Positions 49,401-58,400 of a DNA stretch of 64,000 bases are shown here, piece after piece. This DNA is from Ligula intestinalis (taxonomy: Eukaryota; Platyhelminthes; Cestoda; Diphyllobothriidea; Diphyllobothriidae): positions 16,488,614-16,552,613 of the forward strand of contig JAYGXS010000004.1 of the NCBI GenBank assembly GCA_036362985.1. The letters run 5' to 3'. How positions within the stretch are numbered: the first letter of the stretch is position 1; each line of letters starts with the position of its first letter. Made by a program: the position numbers and the translations under genes. The notes beneath the pieces were generated by a model. The model was given only the letters and a program-made list of their open reading frames with translations. It had not been told where the DNA came from and made no database searches.

Positions 49401-52400
49401 GCTCTTAGTACATGACCTACAATGCATCCTGAAATGTCACCCCCTCCACTCGTCAACATGATGTGATGATATTAATGTTTCTTTTTTGACCCACAGATCA
49501 ACCAATTCTACTAGTCTGTACTTAGAGGCCGTTTTAAAAAAAATTCCGCAAATCCATCCATTTTCAGGTGCTTTCTACCCGAGTCAGACTTAAACTGTAA
49601 GCTGCATTTAATGATCTCAATGCAAGACCGCATGCCTTGTTTTCGTGAGAAGCACGTAGGCGTTCTAGACCGCCTCCGCAGCTTTGCGCGACCGGTATTG
49701 TTGCTTTTTTTCGCGGCCTGTCAACAATCACAACTGAAACGAAACTGCGCTGTTCTTACCGTCGCACTTCAAGCTCCCTACAGAGTGGTTTTCGTTTTAA
49801 ATCTTAAAAAGTGGCCATTGGCGTCTACCTCTCTCTCCCTCTGTAAAGCAAAATATGCTGTTTTTCCTGTCTCGCTGCTGCCGGATAATCTGTATTTAGG
49901 ACGGCATGCTTGTGGCATGCATGCCAGCGACTGTAGGCCTAGTCGTTTAGCTTTCTTTTCTTAGTTAACTGGCTTCCCTTTGCCTGAAAACCTAATGGCT
50001 TTTACAGATTTTGGCGGTAAGCACGTAAACAAGAGAATCCTCTCAAGGTATCGGGTCGCCGCAAATCTCTGCGGAATCAAATGTTTTATAGTGCAGGGAC
50101 TTAACTTATCGGGACGAAGCAGCACACAGGAGGCTACGTCAGCTATCACGTTTTTTGGCATTTGGATGCGCATCCGTTTTTTCATTTGACGTCAACATCG
50201 CTGAACGGGACCTAGCGTAGCATCATGGGGCTCATACAGGTGGAACCTGTTGCCTTTCATGGTCTGCGCCTCGATGTCACTTGCATTCCTGCTTGTAGCG
50301 TTTGTCAGTGCTCTTGTTATTGATCAGACAATCGTCTCTGGGAGGAGGTCGCCGAGCAGGTAGATCAGGTGCGTCCGTAAGATTGTATTAGGCCAATCAG
50401 ACTGCTAACCGGCGCAGACGGTGACTCGATGCTGCCGGTGGAGGGTGGGCGCGAGGTCCACTGTTCAGCGCACCTTCCTCGCTATAAACAACCCAGCGTG
50501 CTTGAAGCTATCACAGTACGCTAAAAGCCCCGTCCTGAAAGGTTGTCAGGATAACTCAGACCTCGCGGTTAGTCCAGTATATGTGCTTGTGGCGGACTGA
50601 GAGTCAGGCTGTTTGAATGGCTCCTCTCCTCTGCGGCACGCTAAGGGGCGGCTCCGGCTGCGCCAACCACATGCGTCTCCGGTATTCTTGGCTCTCTGTC
50701 TTCAAGTGGGGGGGGGACGTAGATGCAACACTAGTCTACTATCACTTTCAATTAATCCAGCTACCTGCTCCTGATCCCGCCTTCCATCTTCTTGACTATA
50801 TCGTTACACCGGGCACAGATGGGTGAGGGGAGAGAGAGAAAGTGTGTGGTAGATGCTGCGCAAGTCTACTATCACTTTAAACTGATCCACGCGCAACTCA
50901 CTGCGTTTGCCTCCCGCTTGCTGAACCACGCGGTGGACATAGTCGGACTCGACGGTCGAACTGTCGTTAGGCGCTGCATCCGTGCAATTGGTAGAGAGGA
51001 GCATGGCATGCTACTCCGGGCCTCGCAGCTGTTTTGCTGAACGAATGCCATCCACAACACCCCCCAAATTGGAATTATAAGTAACGCCTGATTGGGCATT
51101 CTAGCGATGAGAGAAAATCCACTAAACGAGTGGTGTTGTCTTTGACACGACAAACAGGGTTGATGGTAAATTTCGCCTTTTCGTGGTGCTTATGTCTTCA
51201 GGGCTGGGATCCCATTCCTGACGTTGATCTGTGGTGGAGGGCCATAATGCCTGTCCACCCCCTTCGTTTTTCAATGCCCGCAGCCTTTCAACTTGACCTG
51301 AAGACCACTTGACCGATATTCACTCACTCACACACGTGCTCCACACGCGCGTCCAACTAAGAACGCCCGCCCAACTGCCACTCGAACATGACCAGCCACG
51401 GCCACACAGAAGGGGGGCTTTACAGGCGATATCCCCTCGGTTAGGTGCAACACACCAATGACAGAACACTTGAACTCGCTTCACAGTCATGTAAAAGCTA
51501 CTGCCATCACCCCACACAACACTCAGTTGGCACTCTCAGGTCTGTCTGGATGCAGTCAGGACCAGCCCTGGCTTCACCAGTGGCCACTGCCACCTGAGAA
51601 AGCGACTCAGGATTCTGTACACAACAAAAGCCCTCATTTTGGTGACTCTTGCCGTTGTCCTCCAACCTAGGATTCGACCTGATGATTGTAGTGATCTAGG
51701 CACAACCATTACTTAGACCCCCTACAGACCTCACTTTCTGTAATTTTAAGTACTAGAGGAAATATTTTTTGCGCATGTGTATAAAAATATATCTGAATTT
51801 ATCAGGTCATAAAAACCAATGGCAGAGAGTGTATTTGCTTTCACGCGACCAAAGGGGTGCGCATTCACAAGCCAGCATTGTTATATGACTAAAATGCTGC
51901 TAGATTAAGCTGTATAACAATGAATCTTGCAACCCTACTTTAGAAATATGATCGTGGTCGAGCAGTCCACAGCATGTCAGTAGTTGCTGTGTCTTCATAT
52001 AAAAACCCGCAGGTAGAAAAAGCTGCATTCTGTGAGTGTATGGGCCTCGCCGATCTGGTAGGGGAACAATTGAGTTCTGCTTTACCCAGGAACTCACAAT
52101 TAGAGCCCGCGTAGCCATTCATATAGTGACCATGGGGGTAGGATGAAAAGGGTTCGCCAAAGCAAAGGAAGACCGAAATGGTCATTTCTGGCTTGTAGCC
52201 GAATAGGAGAGTCGTGGAGCGGTAAAATGAATAACCAATGGTCCCGGATTCGAATGTTGGGAGTTCCAACCCTTGAGCTTTGGTACGACTGGCTGATGAT
52301 AGCTAACAAGCCAGAAACGGCCATTCGGTTTTCCCTTTGCTTTATCGGATCCTTTCTATCCTATCCCCATAGTCACTACGTGACTGCCTGCGCGGGCTCT

Positions 52401-55400
52401 AATTGCGAGCCATTGGGCAAAGCGAAACCTACATGTCCCTCTACGAGATCGGTGAAGCCCATATACTCATCATATTCCCGACCCCGAGTGACGACGAACC
52501 GAGCCCGTAGTGCAATAGTAGAGTATTAAACTCAATGACCAAAAGTCCCGGGTTCGAATCTCGGGGGTTCCAACCTTTGAGATTGAGTATGACTGGCTAA
52601 TAAGCTAAAAGTCTAACAAGCCAGAAATGGTCATTCCGGACTGCATTCTGTATCAAGCATGCAAACGCGAAGACAGCAGTTAGTTATTTGTTTAGCGTAC
52701 CTCCTCCTCCCCAGCGGCGTTGTATCAATGCGTTATGTGTTTTCTACAGTTCTGTCAGTGAGCCGAATAAATTCACACATTTTCCTTTTCTGACTGACAT
52801 ATTCAGGACTGTCATCTTTACAGGAAAAAAATTCTGTTAATGTTCCCCCGGTCGAGGTAAGAACCGCCCACCAGCGAATATTTCATTTGCCATTCACAGG
52901 CACTTTTGTAGACCTAGAAACCCCAGCAAACTATGAGCATCAATCTGTGCCTCGTCCTCCTCACGAACAGACTTACCGACAGGAAAACCGCCCCCTACTT
53001 TCAACTGCCTAGGTGCCAAAATAGTCCCCGATGGACAACGCACTTTCCCACTAATTGCTTCCACTGCCTTCTCAAGGTCACTGTAGACCACTGCTGTCTG
53101 CCTCAACTTCATGTCAGGCGACAAGCGTTGCTGCTATATGTAGTTTCCTCCTCGCTGGTGTTTACCCTTTACCCGTAACCCACCACACGCTCTGACGTCA
53201 AGCTCGTAACTTGACGAAAGCGGACGGCCGACGCGGAAGCTGTGTGGAGGGGAATGAGCTTTTACTTTCGGCAGCAACCAGAGGACGGCCCTCCCAGCAA
53301 GTCTTGTCAATCAAACTTTGCTGCTGCCATCACCACCACCACCACCACCACGACGCAGGCTGACTATTTTTAGTCATTTGCAGTTTGTTTTGCCATTCAG
53401 ATAGGGAGGGGGAAGAAGTGAATATCTCGTGAGATTTTTCCCACTGTCAACTCAACCCACGCTCGAGTCATCAGCGCGTCCTTCGGTCAGGGCTTGTCTG
53501 CAGCAGGCGAACTGCAGTGTTCTCTTTTCTGGCTTCACTTCTTACCATGTAACGTTACTATTTCTCCTAGTCATGCCCTCTGCACGGCCAAAAACGGGAA
53601 CCTTATATCTCAAAACAGGATAGACTGCACCCACCCACCCACCCACCCCCTCTCTTCCTCGCCCACCTCATTTGTGTCGCCGGTGAAAGCCTTGGTCAGT
53701 TGGTAAACTCGTGTTCCGACTTTGTGTTTTTTCATGCTGGGTTAAATTAAATTCGAGGCAAACAGTAAGGATGTGCAGTCTAACAGTGGCCGATAAAGGT
53801 GGCATAGATCGAAAAAGCAAAAGTCACCGACTTTTTCCGGGGTTTCCGGCCCATCGCTTGGGTAAACTCAACGCTTATGTTGAGGCTGGTGGTGACTACG
53901 AGATGTGAACGATCTCAGGCTCCAGCCATCACCTCGGTCTCTGAAATCAAGCTAGCGGATAAACTCACCAGAATGGCTAGTCCGCAATACATATATACAC
54001 TACAATACATGTTATACATGTTTCAGCTCGACGTTGACTTTGCGCAGAGCATTTTATCCTGTTCTGAGGGCTGTTTTCGAGGTTAGGGTTGTCTATGAAT
54101 AGAGAGTAATGACTTTAGTGCAATTTGGCGGATATTTTTTATTGGATTTTGCTCCCACCCCGGCCCCGCGTCCACCTCTATTCGGCTGCCGAACAGAAAC
54201 ATCAGCAGCAGCGAAATTTACGGTGCAGGTGGGTTCCTTTTACGCAGTTTCGCTTCTGCTATCTGATTTCAGAGGCACAGTACTCATCAAGATTTTAGCG
54301 CCTCTCTACGTGCTGGTGCAGTAAAATAAAAGGGCAGCATAATTATGGCCCTCAGCCCAGGATTCTCGGCTGATCGTGGACTCGGTACGTGCCTAAATGC
54401 TTAAAACAGTAACGTAACTCCTCAAGTACACCTTTAAAGAAAGCGAGTTATCTCAGTGAGCCTGTGCTAGCGATGAGCTCAAGGAAAAACGGGCGTTTGG
54501 GTACGATAAGTTTCGGCGGAACCTCTCCCGCACACTAGTCCTTCGGAAAGAATTGGCATCAGAGGAATGCATGTGCGTTTTTATTGGACTCTAGATGTTA
54601 TCACCCAAACGTAAAAGTTTTTGAGAAAAAATAATTTTTCTTGTGTGCATTTTCGAGTCTGGTTCCCCCGGCTCGTCGTCAGACAAGGGAAAGTTGTGTC
54701 AAAATATTTAACCCTAGATTCTCGATCGGTCAGGGTGTAGGGAGATAATCGTCAACCTCATTTAATTGTGCCGTCAGTGGGGAAAATAGCTGTCATTCGG
54801 ATATAATTATGCGTTCAGGGAAGGGGAAAGAATAGTTGTCATCCGCGTTTAATGATGCGGTCAGTGGTGGCTGTTTTTGCGTTCATCTGATCTTTAGAAA
54901 TTTGTAGTTGATGTCCAAATCGATGTGGCTGTCGATACATGCCCCGCTTGAGTGTGTTGCCTCCAGGAATGCACGGCCCTTCCTGGTTGAGCAGGCCTCA
55001 AAGATTTGGGTTTGCTCCCTTGTCCAGTGTGTGCATGGCAACCTCCGATAGATGGTCTTCTCACGGCAAGCTCGTTTTTATGTATGCGGGTGGATAGAGC
55101 TCTTCCGGTTTTACCACAAAAGCCTGTATCACAACTAGTGCACAGTTGCTTGGGATACCGATATTTAAAATATATATGTTGATAGTAGGGCGCTCAGTGG
55201 AGCATTCTCGTCCCATTGTGGCGGGTCCGTACCTCAGGAGTTGTGGCCTCTGAGATTGGGTATGACGGGCTGATGACAATTAATGAGCCAGAAATAGTCA
55301 TTTCAAGTTGGGATCGGTTCTTAACTCGTCTAACTTGTTTATTTCTGATAACTATATTTCAACCCGTAGTACGTATCTTCTATTTTTTCGATCCAACGTT

Positions 55401-58400
55401 TATGTACGCATCCGAATGCCCGATTACAAACAACCTCTGCCAAATTTATCGGCCACTGCTAGACTGCACTTCCTTACTCTTCGCCTCTAATTTAATTTAA
55501 GTCAGCATGAAAGACAAGTGGGAAAACGAATTTACCCACTGACCGGTGTCTTGTCCGTAGAGACACAAAAGCTGGTCAGGAAATGAGGTGGGAGGGAGAC
55601 ATGACATGTGGGTGCGGAATATCCTGTTGTGGGTGATACACTTCTAGTTTGTGACCGTGCGCTGAGGGCAAGAATAGGAGAAAAGGTAACGTTACACAGC
55701 AGTCTGTTACGAAGTGAAGCCAGGAAAGAGAACGTTGCAGTTTGCCAGCTGCGCGGACAAGCCCTGCCCCAAGGACGCGCTGATGACTTGAGCGTGGGTT
55801 GAGTTGACAGTGGGAAAAATCTCACACACAGCGTTCACTTCGTCCCCTTACACCGCACCCCTTTCTCTCTGAATGGAAAAACAAGCTGCAGATGACCAAA
55901 AATAGTCAGTCTGCGTAGCAAACAGGGTAACTGCGTTGCGGTGGTGGTGGCAGAAGCAAAGTTTGATTGACAAAACCTGTTGTGAGGGCCCTCCTTCGGC
56001 TGCTGCTGGAAGCAAAAGCTCATTCCGCTTCAGTCTGTGTCCGCGCGTCTGTCTTCCGCTTTCGTCAAGTCCCGCGTTTGACCTCAGAGCCTGTGTTGGG
56101 TTGCCGGCAAAAATTAAACTTCTCACAGCTCAAGTTAACACCAGAGTGGAGAAAACTATTGCAGCTACGCTTGTCGTCTGAAATGAATTTCGACCAGTTA
56201 GCAGTGGTCTACTGTGACCCTGAGAAGGCAGTGGAAGCAATTAGAGGGAAAGTGATCTGTACAACGGGGAGTTTTTTGACACCTAGGCAGTTGAAAGCGG
56301 TGAACAGTTACTCACAATGAGCTGTTGGTGAGGAGGAATGGGCACAGATTGAGGCTCATCGTTTGCTGGTTTTATTTAGGCCTTCCAAACTGTCTGTAAA
56401 TGAAAAATGAGAATGAAATTCGAAAGTAGTGGCCGTTTTCCTTTTTGTGGGACTGTTCGTTAGGGCACAGCTTGGTGCTCCCCGTTTACTGGTTTCCAGT
56501 TGTCATGGCTTATGTCAATGACCGAATCAAATATTTCTTGCCTAGAGATACTTGGTCGCACATCCATCATTTGTCGTCGTCAGCTCAATCACGATATTCT
56601 GATTGGAGGTACGCTGGGTCTGGCCATAGAATTTGATTGAGTCGGCAAATCTGCTATTGATGGCGTTTCACTTGTATTTGACAGTGAAACCTTTAATGAA
56701 TTCTATGCCAGTTAAAGGCAGCGGTCCCGTACTTATTGCCGCGGTCACCCGAGACCGGCCCAGCACTACCTGCACGTTTTCGCAAAGTAACTTTTTTTCG
56801 GTAAGGATAACTTTTAATGACCGGCTTCATAGTACATAAGACTATGAAAAATCTGCACGATTCACATAGGTTACCTTGCTCTAGACTTAACGAAGGGTGA
56901 ATATTCGCGGTAGGGTTTCCAAGTGGGGTCTTCGAAAGATCCTTATTTATTATAGCAACCTACTAAAATGTTCTAGGTAGGTTGAATTACCCACAATCTT
57001 CCTGTTTTTACACGCCTTCCATCGATCCAGGAGGGATTGCATGATGGCGTTGAACCGCAGTGGTCCTCGGAAGGCCGCCGGATTCAATAATCGCTTTAAT
57101 GGGCATACTGAGCAAAATTGACTTTATAAAATTAACCGCGGGAATAATCGCTTGCTTACAAATTTTAAGCAGGGTAATTTCCACAATCTCAATCTTTTCA
57201 GTCAGTCAGTATGTTTGGAGTAAATGACCGAAGCCCTTAAAAACTCCATTGTTTTTTGTTTGTGTCGATAGTACCGTTAGAAAACGTACATCAATGACCT
57301 CGCCCGAGGTTAGGGCACACCCTTTACATACACGCGTTCACCGTTGGTCGGGCGGGTGTTAGCGATGATATTAAAGCCTACCTCAGTTTCCCCGCCTGAG
57401 GTTTGAGTACGCGACCCCATTTGTCCTCGTAACGTTTTTTATTTAACAAGAATATTACGATCAAATTTGTTCCCTGTCATGCCCCGCCCGTCTCCTCCCC
57501 TAAAATTGGGTGCCCGTGAGCCTGAGGGGTACACTTCACACGCTCCCCAGGCGGCCCTACAAAGAATCCCTACCATATTCGCATGTATTAACCCTAACAT
57601 TAAACTTGAGTGCAATCTTAATCGTAACTGTGGCCCTGTCCTAAACATAGACCCCATAATTAACGCGAATCCAAAGCTTAAGTTTAAACTTTACGTAACC
57701 TTAATCCCTTTCCTCACATTGATCTTAAATCCAATTCCCTGGCATTTGTTCCGAAGCTACGTGTGCTGTGGTCGGTTGCTGTTCCCGTGTCCTGTTCAGG
57801 CGGCCATACAAGTCACCCTTACCGTGGAATATCTTATTGTAGTTCTTCCGATCTCTTGAAGATACGACCATATAAAGAATCGCTATTTTGTCTATGACAG
57901 CTGCACGTACATGGGGTCCCTTTGTCAATGCTTCAGCTGATAGTCCTATCGAAGAACGTTTTGCTTGCGCGCAGACGTTTACGGTGGAGGTATATCCCTT
58001 GGTTTTGGTTTCATCGGGGGTCGAATGATAGGTTCGCAATTCGCCCATCGCTTCTGCTCATCTCCACGGGCTCTAAGCGCATCCTCTTCAGACAGATGAA
58101 TATCGCCGGGGGAGGCTCGAAAGTCCATTTCTGGCTCATTAGCTGTCATCAGCCTGTCATACTCAGCCCCAAATGGTGCCCCACCTCGAGGCTTGAACTA
58201 GGGACCTTTTGACAAGAAGTATAACTCTAATCATTGAGCGACGGACCGCTTTCGATAGGCAGATATTGACATTCGTTGATAAAAGTTCACCGACCACCGA
58301 CCAAAGTTCACTCGTCCCACTACAATGCTATCTGCTTGATCTGTTAACCTCTGTTCTGCTGGTGGCGGGGCTGGTGAATGAGCCCCAAGACAGAGTGGGA

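Noticed and set aside
57580..57740. Telomere-like CCTAA-rich sequence
   Set aside because: The words are irregular with no fixed period, so it is low-complexity DNA rather than an interstitial telomere array.
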